From positions 1 to 53,824 of the forward strand of contig NZ_JAUUDS010000014.1 in NCBI RefSeq assembly GCF_030678875.1: a stretch of DNA of 53,824 nt, in the 5' to 3' direction. How positions within the stretch are numbered: position 1 is the first letter of the stretch; the number at the start of each line of letters is the position of its first letter. The notes below the pieces were generated by a model. It saw only the letters and a list, made by a program, of their open reading frames with translations. It searched no databases and was not told where the DNA came from. Shown one piece after another: positions 44,779 to 53,512 of the stretch. The position numbers were made by a program, and so were the translations under genes. Source of the DNA: Sphingomonas aurea. Lineage in GTDB: Bacteria; Pseudomonadota; Alphaproteobacteria; Sphingomonadales; Sphingomonadaceae.

Positions 44779-46001
44779 GCGATACGTAACTCGGGCACGG
44801 CGGTGACGAAGCGGCCGCCCCAGTCGCGAATATAGGACAGCTGCTCCATCACCTCGTCGGCGATGTTCCAGGGCAGGATCAGGACATGGTCGGGCCGCTC
44901 GGCGCGCAGTCGCGCCTCGTCGACGACGGGCACGCGGCTGCCGGGCAGGAAGCGTCCTGCCTTGGCCGGGTTGCGATCAACCACGAAGGGCAGGAGGTGC
45001 GGGCGGATGCCGGCGAAGTTGAGGAGCGTGTTGCCCTTCGCCGCGGCGCCGTAGCCGGCGACCTTCAGCCCCTCTGCCCTGGCCTGGATCAGGAAGGTGT
45101 TCAGCGCATCGGCGATCTCCTCTGCCTGGCCCTGCAGCGCGGCGTAGTAGCCGGGGGTCGCGATGCCCGCCTCCGCCTCGCGCGCCAGCATGGCGGCGAC
45201 GGCCAGCCCGACCGGGCGGGCGCCGGTGTCGGCGCGCTGGGCATGGACACGCAGCGAGCCGCCATGGGTCGGCAGCTCCTCGACGTCGAACACCGCCAGT
45301 CCGTTGGCGGCGAAGATCGTCGCGACCGCGGTCAGCGACAGATAGGAATAATGTTCGTGATAGATGGTATCGAACTGGCGCTGTTCGATCAGGTTGAGAA
45401 GATGGGGAAATTCGAAGGTCGAAACCCCGTCCGGCTTCAGCAGAAGCGCAAAGCCGGCGACGAAGTCGTTGATGTCCGGCACATGCGCCAGCACGTTGTT
45501 GGCCGCGGTCAGGTCGGCGCTGCGCCCTTCCGCCACCAGCCGGCGGGCGAGGTCGGTGCCGAAGAAATCCTCGACGATCTCCAGCCCCTTGGCCCGGGCG
45601 GCCTGCGCGGTGCTGGCGGTCGGCTCGATGCCCAGCGCGCCGATGCCGCGCGCGGCGACATATTGCAGCAGATAGCCGTCATTCGCCGCGACCTCGACCA
45701 CCAGCGACGTCCCGTCCAGCCCCAGCCGCTGCGCCATGGCCGCGACATAGGCCTCCGAATGGCGCAGCCAGCTGGTCGAGAAGGACGAGAAATAGGCGTA
45801 ATCCTCGGAGAAGAAGGCGTCGCGGCCGGCGAAATCCTCGGTCTGGACCAGCCAGCACGCCTCGCACACCGCGACGCGCAAGGGGTACCAGGTCTCCGGC
45901 GCCGACAGCGCCGTCCCGCTCAGATAGGCGTTGGAGGGGGGCGAGGCGCCCAGGTCGATCAGCGGCAGGCGTACCGCGGCGCCGCAGTGCCGGCAGTTCA
46001 T
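44775..46001 (-). CDS. C-methyltransferase acting on a CDP/NDP-4-keto-6-deoxy sugar
   Basis: The 408-aa protein has the three-part TylC3/NovU layout. First comes an N-terminal zinc-binding part (MNCRHCGAAVRLPLIDLGAS, and a second Cys pair in AVCEACWLVQTEDF). The middle is a SAM-binding core (VVEVAANDGYLLQYVAARGI, YHEHYSYLSLTAV), and the C-terminal part has KVAGYGAAAKGNTLLNFAGI and VVDRNPAKAGRFLPGSRVPV. Such enzymes transfer a methyl group to C3 or C5 of 4-keto deoxy sugars. The operon around it supplies a CDP-4-keto-6-deoxyhexose. Sugar position cannot be told from sequence. Confidence 0.88.
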   Translation of the reverse strand: MNCRHCGAAVRLPLIDLGASPPSNAYLSGTALSAPETWYPLRVAVCEACWLVQTEDFAGRDAFFSEDYAYFSSFSTSWLRHSEAYVAAMAQRLGLDGTSLVVEVAANDGYLLQYVAARGIGALGIEPTASTAQAARAKGLEIVEDFFGTDLARRLVAEGRSADLTAANNVLAHVPDINDFVAGFALLLKPDGVSTFEFPHLLNLIEQRQFDTIYHEHYSYLSLTAVATIFAANGLAVFDVEELPTHGGSLRVHAQRADTGARPVGLAVAAMLAREAEAGIATPGYYAALQGQAEEIADALNTFLIQARAEGLKVAGYGAAAKGNTLLNFAGIRPHLLPFVVDRNPAKAGRFLPGSRVPVVDEARLRAERPDHVLILPWNIADEVMEQLSYIRDWGGRFVTAVPELRIA

Positions 46002-46564
46002 GATGGAATTCCCGTGAAGTCAGGCGTCAGCAGGGGATGGCCGCGGTCGCGGGCGGAAATCTCCGTGATCGCGAGCGGCCAGGCGATGGCGAGGCGCGGG
46101 TCGAGCGGGTTCAGCCCGCCCTCCGCCCCTGCCGCATAGGGCGCGGTGTGGAGGTAGAGGAGTTCGCAATCGGCGGTCAGCGTCTGGAAACCGTGCGCGA
46201 ACCCCTTGGGGATGAACAGACTGGTCGCATTGTCCGCCGACAGATGCTCGCCGTGCCAATGGAGGAAGGTGGGCGAGCCGGCACGCAGATCGATCGCGAC
46301 GTCGAACACCGCGCCGGCCAGCACGCTGACGAACTTGTCTTCGGCGTACGGGGGATGCTGGAAATGCAGGCCGCGGATCGAGCCCGTGGCGCGGGTCAGC
46401 GTGTGGTTGATCTGCGCGACCGGCGCGGTGAAGCCGGCCGCTGCCAGTTCACCGGCGCAGTAGAGCCGCGAGAGGAAGCCGCGCGTGTCGCCGATGCGGG
46501 TACGCACCACCCGCTTCAGCCCGGCGAGCGGAGTGTCGTGGACGGCGAAGCGTGCCTCAGCCAT
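45998..46564 (-). CDS. RmlC-like nucleotide-sugar 3,5-epimerase
   Basis: The 188-aa protein is a cupin epimerase: GLKRVVRTRIGDTRGFLSRL, QINHTLTRATGSIRGLHFQH with the catalytic His in HFQHPP near residue 61, and SLFIPKGFAHGFQTLTADCE then LLYLHTAPYA. The start is ATG 46564, since homology begins there; it overlaps the dehydratase stop by 8 bases. In this context the substrate should be the CDP-activated 4-keto sugar rather than the dTDP form. Confidence 0.87.
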   Translation of the reverse strand: MAEARFAVHDTPLAGLKRVVRTRIGDTRGFLSRLYCAGELAAAGFTAPVAQINHTLTRATGSIRGLHFQHPPYAEDKFVSVLAGAVFDVAIDLRAGSPTFLHWHGEHLSADNATSLFIPKGFAHGFQTLTADCELLYLHTAPYAAGAEGGLNPLDPRLAIAWPLAITEISARDRGHPLLTPDFTGIPS

Positions 46565-47633
46565 CGGCCCCGCCATCGCGCGGTGCGGCTTCATAGGTGT
46601 GGATCTGGTCGCGGGTGACGCCGGCCATGTCGGCGCCCGCGCACCACGCCCGGTGCCAGGCAGCGGTGTGCGCCAGCGCCTCGTCCAGCCGCCAGCGCGG
46701 CGCCCAGCCGAGCCGGGCACGGGCGCGCGAGCTGTCGAGCTTCAGCAGGCCCGCCTCGTGCACGCCCTCGTCCGCGCCGGTCGCCTGCCAGCGCAGATCG
46801 GGCAAGGTGCGGGCGAGCGTGTCGAGGATCCAGGCGACCGGCCGGGCATCGGCGTCGACCGGGCCGAAATTCCACGCCTGCGCCACGTCGTCGCCCTCGG
46901 CCAGCCGTTCGGCGAGCCGGATATAGCCGGCCAGCGGCTCCAGCACATGCTGCCACGGCCGGACCGCGGCGGGGCGGCGGACCGCCAGCACCGTACCGGC
47001 GTCGCACGCGCGCAACGCGTCGGGCACCAGCCGGTCGAGCGCCCAGTCGCCCCCGCCGATGACGTTGCCGGCGCGCGCGCTGGCGATCCGCGGCGCGTCC
47101 GCCCCCGGATAGGCGGTGCGCCAGGCGGCGGTGACCAGTTCCGCACAGGCCTTGCTAGCCGAGTAAGGGTCGTGCCCGCCCAGCGCATCGCTCTCGCGAT
47201 AGGGCCAGGGCCATTCGTGGTTCTCGTAACATTTGTCGGTTGTCACGCTGACCAGCGCGCGCACCGATCCCGCCGCCCGCGCCGCCTCCAGCACATGCGC
47301 GGTGCCCATGACGTTGGTGGCGAAGGTTTCCAGCGGCTGGGCATAGGACAGGCGGACCAGCGGCTGGGCGGCGAGGTGGAACACGATCTCCGGCCGCGCG
47401 GCCGCCAGCGCGCGCGCGACCGCATCGGCGTCGCGGATGTCGCCGAGGGTGTGGCCGGCCAGGCACTGCACGACGCCGGCCGCCTCGAACAGGCTGGGCT
47501 CGGTCGGGGCGGGCAGCGCGAAGCCATGGACCTCGGCCCCCGCATCGGCCAGCCACAGCGCCAGCCAGCCGCCCTTGAACCCGGTATGCCCGGTCAGGAA
47601 GACGCGCCTGCCCCGCCAGAACCCGCGATCCAT
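46557..47633 (-). CDS. rfbG: CDP-glucose 4,6-dehydratase
   Basis: The 358-aa protein carries RRVFLTGHTGFKGGWLALWL, the signature of this family, then TTDKCYENHEWPWPYRESDA, DPYSASKACAELV (YxxxK) and GNVIGGGDWALDRLVPDALR then VRRPAAVRPWQHVLEPLAGY. It converts CDP-glucose to CDP-4-keto-6-deoxyglucose. It lies 8 bases after the cytidylyltransferase gene that makes its substrate. Confidence 0.95.
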   Translation of the reverse strand: MDRGFWRGRRVFLTGHTGFKGGWLALWLADAGAEVHGFALPAPTEPSLFEAAGVVQCLAGHTLGDIRDADAVARALAAARPEIVFHLAAQPLVRLSYAQPLETFATNVMGTAHVLEAARAAGSVRALVSVTTDKCYENHEWPWPYRESDALGGHDPYSASKACAELVTAAWRTAYPGADAPRIASARAGNVIGGGDWALDRLVPDALRACDAGTVLAVRRPAAVRPWQHVLEPLAGYIRLAERLAEGDDVAQAWNFGPVDADARPVAWILDTLARTLPDLRWQATGADEGVHEAGLLKLDSSRARARLGWAPRWRLDEALAHTAAWHRAWCAGADMAGVTRDQIHTYEAAPRDGGADG

Positions 47634-47641
47634 TCCTGCCC

Positions 47642-48412
47642 CTACCAGATCTTCCAGGGTGCCTGACCGCTTTCCCAGAGGCCGGTCAGATATTGCTTGT
47701 CGCGCAGCGTGTCCATCGGCTGCCAGAAGCCGTCATGCTCGTGCGCCATCAGCTGGCCCTCGGCCGCCAGCCTGTTGAGCGGCTCCTGCTCCCAGGTGGT
47801 GGCGTCGCCGGCGATATAGTCGAGCACCGCCGGCGACAGGACGAAGAACCCGCCGTTGATCCGCCCGCCATCGCCCTGCGGCTTCTCCTGAAAGGCACGC
47901 ACCCGCCCGTCGGCGATGTCGACCGCGCCGAAGCGGCCGGGCGGATAGGTCGCGGTCAGCGTCGCGCGCCGGCCGTGGGCGCGGTGGAACGCCAGGCTGG
48001 CGGTGACGTCGATGTCGCCGACGCCGTCGCCATAGGTAAAGAAGAACGCATCCTCGTCCCGGACATGATGGGCGACGCGCCGCAGCCGCCCGCCGGTCAT
48101 GGTGTCGTCGCCGGTATCGACCAATGTCACCGTCCAGGGCTCTGCCCGGCGCTCGTGGACAGTCATGCTGTTCTGCTTCATGTCGATCGTCACGTCGGAC
48201 ATGTGCAGGAAATAATTGGCGAAATATTCCTTGATGACATAGCCGCGATAGCCGCAGCAGACGATGAAGTCGTCGACGCCGTGCGCGGCGTAGATCTTCA
48301 TGATGTGCCACAGGATCGGCCGCCCGCCGATCTCGATCATCGGCTTGGGCCGGACCGACGTCTCCTCACTGAACCGCGTGCCGAGCCCGCCGGCCAGGAT
48401 GACTGCTTTCAC
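47642..48412 (-). CDS. rfbF: Glucose-1-phosphate cytidylyltransferase
   Basis: The 256-aa protein starts [20 protein letters not shown], then [19 protein letters not shown], the nucleotide-binding and catalytic blocks of this family. It also has [20 protein letters not shown] and [20 protein letters not shown]. It makes CDP-glucose. It is the first gene of the minus-strand operon (rfbF, rfbG, epimerase, methyltransferase, SDR, wzx, acetyltransferase), so the promoter should lie in 48413-48500. Confidence 0.95.
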   Translation of the reverse strand: MKAVILAGGLGTRFSEETSVRPKPMIEIGGRPILWHIMKIYAAHGVDDFIVCCGYRGYVIKEYFANYFLHMSDVTIDMKQNSMTVHERRAEPWTVTLVDTGDDTMTGGRLRRVAHHVRDEDAFFFTYGDGVGDIDVTASLAFHRAHGRRATLTATYPPGRFGAVDIADGRVRAFQEKPQGDGGRINGGFFVLSPAVLDYIAGDATTWEQEPLNRLAAEGQLMAHEHDGFWQPMDTLRDKQYLTGLWESGQAPWKIW

Positions 48413-48577
48413 GGAAACTCCCTCGCGATACCGATCGGCGGCGAGCTTAGGGAGTGGCGGGGGCGGGGTCTATCATGGGGGCGCAGGTGCCATCCTCATG
48501 TCGCGACAATCATGTGTCGATCAGCCAGTTTTTGAACGATAAAGGACATTATCGTACGTTTGTTGCAAAAAGCCGAA

Positions 48578-48869
48578 CTACCAACGAACGGATCGGGCAA
48601 GACCAGCCTGCTCGATCCCGTCTCGCTCTTCGACCTTCGATCTGCGCGAGGTTCTGCGCGATATAGTCGATGCCGGCTTGGCGCTCATCACGGCCCTCCA
48701 CGACCTCAGCACGCTGGCCTCGGCATGTGACGCCGGCCTCATGCTTGCCGATGGCAAGGTCGCGCTGCCACTGGGCGACGACACGTTCCGAATCGCTGCC
48801 CAGCCCCCCCCCCCCCAAGTGTTCGAGCGGCAGACGATCGAATGCGTGCGCATAGCGTACGCTCAGTAA
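48578..48869 (+). pseudogene. ABC-transporter ATPase with internal deletion
   Basis: Frames read NGSGKTSLLDPVSLFDLRSA (Walker A core joined to a D-loop-like end). After a frameshift they read REVLRDIVDAGLALITALHD, then ASACDAGLMLADGKVALPLG, which matches the H-loop region of metal/haem-type ABC ATPases. The signature and Walker B parts are missing, so a large internal deletion has occurred. A run of 13 C lies at 48804-48816. Confidence 0.7.
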
Positions 48870-48891
48870 GAGATTCTGCAATGACCCCTTC

Positions 48892-49029
48892 ATGGCTGCC
48901 TATACCTTTGCCCGCCGGCTCAAGACGCTCAACGGTCTCAAACCCTACGAGTACATCGCAAAGATCTGGACGTCAGAACCGGACCGGTTCATCGTCAACC
49001 CGATCCCGAGACTGATCAGCAACGCATGA
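48892..49029 (+). pseudogene. IS481-type transposase C-terminal fragment
   Basis: The frame reads AAYTFARRLKTLNGLKPYEY, then IAKIWTSEPDRFIVNPIP. This matches the conserved C-terminus of IS481-family transposases (N-x-x-RRLKTL-x-G-x-TPYE and RF-x-x-NPIH). The rest of the gene is missing, and a stop follows after 45 residues. Confidence 0.75.
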
Positions 49030-49039
49030 CCACGGTCGA

Positions 49040-49326
49040 TCATCGCTTTGCGTTCGGCAACAGACCGGCCTTCCTGAGCGCACCGATCAAAATCATTCGC
49101 CAGCGTCAACTCGCCAATCTTGGTGTGCAGCACCGTCACAGCGACCGCCGGCTCGGCCGCTGCCGGCTTCGCGCCGAATACATCCGCCGCGCCCGCCATT
49201 AATGAGGCTTGGATGCACGTCATACTCCTGTGCCAGTTCGGCCAGCGTCTTCTCGCCTTTCGTGGCAACCAACGCTGCCTTCGCCTTGAACGCCGGGCCG
49301 TGGTTCCGGCGCGGTCGCTTGCTCAT
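49040..49326 (-). pseudogene. IS3-family orfA remnant
   Basis: From ATG 49326 the frame starts MSKRPRRNHGPAFKAKAALV, then KGEKTLAELAQEYDVHPS, the typical N-terminus of IS3-family orfA proteins. A second frame contains VLHTKIGELTLANDFDRCAQ and VAERKAMIDRGHAL. Frameshifts and lost bases separate the pieces. No orfB remains. Confidence 0.75.
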
Positions 49327-49450
49327 CTTGCCTCCTGCTCGCGGCCATCATGGCCGCTGTCGGATCGGCAATCCCCTTATCCCCACTATCCAGATTCCCC
49401 GAGCCACCTCTCTGTTGCGGTCGCTGCCCAATACGTTACCAGACGATTAG

Positions 49451-49534
49451 CGCTACGATGCCATCGTCGTAGCTGTGGGACATCAACAGTTCGTCGAGAT
49501 GGGCATGTCCGCCACCGTGCGTGGGGACGCCTGA
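49451..49534 (+). pseudogene. 3' end of a nucleotide-sugar dehydrogenase
   Basis: The frame reads RYDAIVVAVGHQQFVEMGMS then ATVRGDA and a stop. This resembles the C-terminal block of UDP-N-acetyl-hexosamine or UDP-glucose dehydrogenases (YDAI-x-AV-x-H-x-x-F). The remainder was lost by the insertions upstream. It lies 62 bases before the UDP-glucuronate epimerase, which is the natural next step. Confidence 0.55.
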
Positions 49535-49596
49535 TACAATCGGTTGCGAAGTGAAATTGATCCTGCTGTAGGGCAAGCAGAGGGGCACCTGAAATT

Positions 49597-50616
49597 ATGA
49601 AGATCGTCGTCACTGGAGCTGCTGGCTTCATCGGCATGCATGCCAGCCTGCTCCTGCTAGGCCGCGGAGAAGAGGTGGTTGGTATCGACAATCTCAATAA
49701 TTATTATGATGTATCGCTGAAGCGCGCACGATTGGCGCGGCTGAAGGCATACCCCAATTTTACCTTCTACGAGCAGGATGTTGCTGATGGGGCAGCACTT
49801 GAGGCCATCTTTGCGCACGAGCGACCGAAACGTATCGTACATCTCGCCGCCCAGGCAGGAGTACGGTTCTCGCTAACTCAGCCCCACGCGTATATCGAGG
49901 CAAATATCAAAGGTTTCCTGAACATCCTCGAGGCATGTCGTCGCCATCAGATTGAACATCTGGTCTACGCCAGTAGCTCAAGCGTATATGGCGGCAACAC
50001 AGGCCTCCCTTTCAGGGAGCGCCAGAATGTAGATCATCCTGTAAGCCTTTATGCTACTACTAAGAAAACTAATGAATTGATGGCGCACACCTACAGTCAC
50101 CTGTTTAGTCTGCCGACGACCGGCTTGCGCTTCTTCACCGTATATGGTCCTTGGGGACGACCCGACATGGCACTGTTTCTGTTCGCCAAGGCGATCTTGA
50201 ACGGTGAGCCGATAGACGTGTTCAACAACGGCCAGATGACCCGAGACTTCACCTACGTTGATGACATCGTTGAAGCGGTAGTGAAGCTGGTAGACAAGCC
50301 AGCGACGCCTGATCCGTCTTTTGATCCATCTAATCCGGATCCTGCAACTAGTAATGTTCCCTATCGCGTGTTCAATATCGGGAACAGCCGACCGACGCCC
50401 CTAATGTCGTACATTGCTGCGCTTGAGCGATCGCTTGGAGCGAAAGCGCAGATCAATATGCTGCCCATGCAGCCGGGCGACGTGCTCGCCACAGCCGCGG
50501 ATACTGCCGCGCTTGAAGCCTGGATTGGTTTCAAACCCGACACGACGATCGAGACCGGGATTGGTCGCTTCGTCGATTGGTATATGGACTATTATACGGT
50601 GAACCAACTTAACTGA
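49597..50616 (+). CDS. UDP-glucuronate 4-epimerase
   Basis: The 339-aa protein begins MKIVVTGAAGFIGMHASLLL and has NLNNYYDVSLKRARLARL, HLAAQAGVRFSLTQPHAYIE, ASSSSVYGGNTGLPF, SLYATTKKTNELMAH with the YxxxK pair near residue 153, and RFFTVYGPWGRPDMALFLF. This is the membrane-free SDR type that converts UDP-glucuronate to UDP-galacturonate. It supplies an acidic sugar for the polymer. Its dehydrogenase partner upstream is broken. The codon mix is richer in A+T than the 34-48 kb locus. Confidence 0.88.
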   Translation: MKIVVTGAAGFIGMHASLLLLGRGEEVVGIDNLNNYYDVSLKRARLARLKAYPNFTFYEQDVADGAALEAIFAHERPKRIVHLAAQAGVRFSLTQPHAYIEANIKGFLNILEACRRHQIEHLVYASSSSVYGGNTGLPFRERQNVDHPVSLYATTKKTNELMAHTYSHLFSLPTTGLRFFTVYGPWGRPDMALFLFAKAILNGEPIDVFNNGQMTRDFTYVDDIVEAVVKLVDKPATPDPSFDPSNPDPATSNVPYRVFNIGNSRPTPLMSYIAALERSLGAKAQINMLPMQPGDVLATAADTAALEAWIGFKPDTTIETGIGRFVDWYMDYYTVNQLN

Positions 50617-50794
50617 TGCAGCCGAGGCGCTTTGCCGATCGCGTGGCGGCTTCATCAAACTCCATGATCGGCTACGACCGCCCCCGTGATCCCATCCCCT
50701 ACGCCGCACCAAACATTACCCGGGCACACCTAATAACCTGGCGTGATCCTGTTGAAGATGACTCACTGCGTGTGACCGAGGGCGGCAGATACGT

Positions 50795-51304
50795 CAGGCG
50801 GGATTGTTCGGGCTGTCGGAGCAAATGGAGCGATTGTCGGATTGTGGCGGCCTCACTGAAATGCGTTAATTACTTCGCAAACTGCGGATATGATGCAGAC
50901 TGATCGAAACCGCTTTAATGACTCGATCAGATCCACCGATGCCACTCGTCGGGCGCCGGTCATGCGCAACCTCATCGCCATGCAGTACGTTGATATGATC
51001 AAGCTCTGACACGCAAGGCTGGGACGACTGATGTATATGATCGCTCATCGCATCGACGTTTTGCTTGCGACAAGGGCTATGACAGTGATGCGGTTCGCAA
51101 CACCCTGACCAGCATTAACGTCGAAGGCGCAATCCCTGCTCGGCGCAACCATCAAAGCCGGCACCATATGGTCGCGTCAAATATTTCTGACGCAACCAGA
51201 TCGATCTGGTTGTTCAACAAGCTCAAAAATAAACGACATGTTGCTATCGCCTACAGTAACACCGCACAATCTATGTTAGCTTTTCTAGCCTTGCGCCAGA
51301 CCTA
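50795..51304 (+). pseudogene. IS5-family transposase remnant
   Basis: Pieces in different frames match IS5-family transposases: GLFGLSEQMERLS near 50795 at the N-terminus, DKGYDSDAVRNTLTSINVEG then AIPARRNHQS near 51068, and FNKLKNKRHVAIAYSNTAQS then MLAFLALRQ near 51213-51300. The middle is scrambled or deleted. The surrounding 720-bp gap (50617-51337) holds nothing else recognisable. Confidence 0.7.
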
Positions 51305-51337
51305 ATCTAGTAGATTTTTTAAAGACAACGAGATAGA

Positions 51338-53512
51338 TTAAACGTTCTTTTCAAGTTTTTCAATTCTTTTTAAAGCATCTTGTAATGCAGACACTAAGAT
51401 AGGAATTAATCGTGAAGGAGCAGCGTGCAATTGATTGGCATTGCTGTCATCAACCAGGTTTAACCAGTCGGCACCAGCTTCCGTCTGCGACAAGAGCAGG
51501 TCTTGGGCAATAAATCCCACATCGCTTCCTTCAATACCTGACCGATCACGATGCTTCCATATCCAGCGAGCAGGTTTAAGGGAGCGCAGCAAGCATGATG
51601 CGTGATTTGTATCAAGATACTCGATGTTTGCTTTGTCTCTCTTGTCGGACAACGTAGTTATTACTGCGGTCGCCGCGCGGATTTGGCGCGTTGCATGATT
51701 GCCGAGAACCAACTGGTTACTTGTGGTGCACATCGCACCGTTGCCGATGGCGATGGCATTTTCGTAGGACCGTGTTACGCCATCACTGTTTGCTCCCACG
51801 CCGATGCTAATATTGCTCTTGCCCGACAAGCCCCTCCCCGCCCCAGCACCGATGGCTGTTGAGGTTTCCGATGCATAAGCAGAGGCCCCGAGCGCCGTGG
51901 CGCTCGCCCCATTGGTGGCCGACACTTCACCGAGACATGTGCTGTGAGCCCCCGATGCGCTAGCACCCCCTCCGATTGCAGCCGTCCCATCGTCGTTCGC
52001 AACTGCGCGATGACCGAGGGCTGTGGCTGTAGTGGCAATCGCCCGCCCAAGGTCATATGGATTCGACCCACATCGCGCTTCGCTTCCGATCGCAGTTGTT
52101 CGGCTGCCATATCCTTTGCTTTCTGCTCCAACGCATGTTGAATGACTGTAATGGAACGTCTGAGTCCCGGTTGCGTAAGGACCGGATATCGCTCCTATAT
52201 ATGTATTAGCGAGCCCTCCATCATTTTGTAGGCCAGCCTGCGATCCGAAAAATGAATTATAGTTGCCATTGCTGTTATAATATCCAGCCCGCGACCCAAA
52301 ATATGAATTATCATTACCTAATTGATTATAGAGACCCGCCCAAAATCCCACTCCCGTGTTGTTGGAACCGGTCGAGTTCCTTCCAAACACCTTGTACCCC
52401 CACCCAGTATTACGTTCTCCTTTAGTATTGTATCTGAAGGCAGAATATCCTCCCGCAACATTTCGGCTTGCCTGATTGTATTCAAGCACAAAAGCGCCAA
52501 TTGCGGTATTCTCAAATTCATCTACATTAGTAGACAATGCGCGCGGCCCGATCGCAATATTCCAGCCCGCCTTTTCCGACATCAAACCGCTCGTCAATCG
52601 ATCACCGATAGCGATATTTCCCGATAGGAATCGGCCAAACTTAATGCCAAATATATTAGAAAAATCACGCTTGTCGTGAGAAATACTAAAGAAATCATAC
52701 GGAGCTTCACGCTCTACTTTACTTAGATTAATTCTTGAGACCACGCCGGACCAATCATTATCGAAACGAAGCTCCAGATCAACGAAACCATCTACATCGT
52801 ATGAAAATATAACGAATTTGTAGGTATCCTTTCCTAGCGCCAGTATCGAGAAATCGCCCTCGGTAAATATCGGGCGTCCACCAAGAAAAATTGCCATTCC
52901 GCCAGCTATCGAACTTTCAACATCAATGACGGCAACATAACTGGCGTAGGGCTCGACCACGATCGTCTGCAGGAGCGATGCCGGCCGACCGCCTTCATGC
53001 TTCACCCCACCTGATACCCTTACAAAACCAACAAGGTGCCACGCTGATGCCAGACGGGTTGCGAAAGTCCCGTCAGCAACGAGGTTTCGGTTTCCGATGA
53101 CTGCAGTGTCGTAAGCATGTACGTTGCCGCGCGCAGGCCCGAAGGTTTGGGGTCCAACCAGATGCATACCCGCCGTCACATCCAGAGGACCGCCGGCAGA
53201 AAGGCTTGCGGCTGCCCCCGTAAAAGCGAACTGTTCCTGCGCCTGTCCATCTGCGCTCGCGCCATAATCGGCGACTGAGACAAAATCGCTCATCTTGGCT
53301 GCTATTGTCCGGCGCGTGGCGCCCTCGCCGGATTGAACGAACTCATCGGAAGCCGATGCGGTCGGACCATCACCGCTGGTTTGAGAAGCGGAAGGCAAGA
53401 CGCGGCGGGTATTCATGGGGGTGGCGGGTAGAGCTTGGCTTAACGCCGACAGCGACGCGCCGGATGCCGTGGCTAGGATTGTGCGGCGCGACACAGGCAA
53501 TTCATCAGACAC
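51338..53512 (-). CDS. Tat-signal protein with S74 intramolecular chaperone (tail-fibre/adhesin-like)
   Basis: From GTG 53512 (AGGAGA upstream; the longer frame to 53761 lacks homology) the protein is 724 aa. It has a twin-arginine signal (VSRRTILATASGASLSALSQ) and FVSVADYGASADGQAQE, the opening of pectate-lyase-type beta helices. A middle domain follows, then about 250 residues of YadA-like repeats (NTAIGAFVLEYNQASRN, TGVGFWAGLYNQLGN, SYFGSRAGYYNSNGN, TAIGSEA, TAIGAGAG). The end is a peptidase S74 domain (LSDKRDKANIEYLDTNHASC, LKPARWIWK, VGFIAQDLLL, ALKRIEKLE). S74 domains help trimerise fibres and then cut themselves off. It may be a secreted surface fibre or a polymer-binding protein. A+T content is well above that of the neighbours. 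Confidence 0.75.
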   Translation of the reverse strand: MSDELPVSRRTILATASGASLSALSQALPATPMNTRRVLPSASQTSGDGPTASASDEFVQSGEGATRRTIAAKMSDFVSVADYGASADGQAQEQFAFTGAAASLSAGGPLDVTAGMHLVGPQTFGPARGNVHAYDTAVIGNRNLVADGTFATRLASAWHLVGFVRVSGGVKHEGGRPASLLQTIVVEPYASYVAVIDVESSIAGGMAIFLGGRPIFTEGDFSILALGKDTYKFVIFSYDVDGFVDLELRFDNDWSGVVSRINLSKVEREAPYDFFSISHDKRDFSNIFGIKFGRFLSGNIAIGDRLTSGLMSEKAGWNIAIGPRALSTNVDEFENTAIGAFVLEYNQASRNVAGGYSAFRYNTKGERNTGWGYKVFGRNSTGSNNTGVGFWAGLYNQLGNDNSYFGSRAGYYNSNGNYNSFFGSQAGLQNDGGLANTYIGAISGPYATGTQTFHYSHSTCVGAESKGYGSRTTAIGSEARCGSNPYDLGRAIATTATALGHRAVANDDGTAAIGGGASASGAHSTCLGEVSATNGASATALGASAYASETSTAIGAGAGRGLSGKSNISIGVGANSDGVTRSYENAIAIGNGAMCTTSNQLVLGNHATRQIRAATAVITTLSDKRDKANIEYLDTNHASCLLRSLKPARWIWKHRDRSGIEGSDVGFIAQDLLLSQTEAGADWLNLVDDSNANQLHAAPSRLIPILVSALQDALKRIEKLEKNV

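Noticed and set aside
48480..48530. Twelfth octamer array
   Set aside because: TGTCGCGACA and TGTGTCGA are similar, but the units are out of 8-base phase and differ too much to count.
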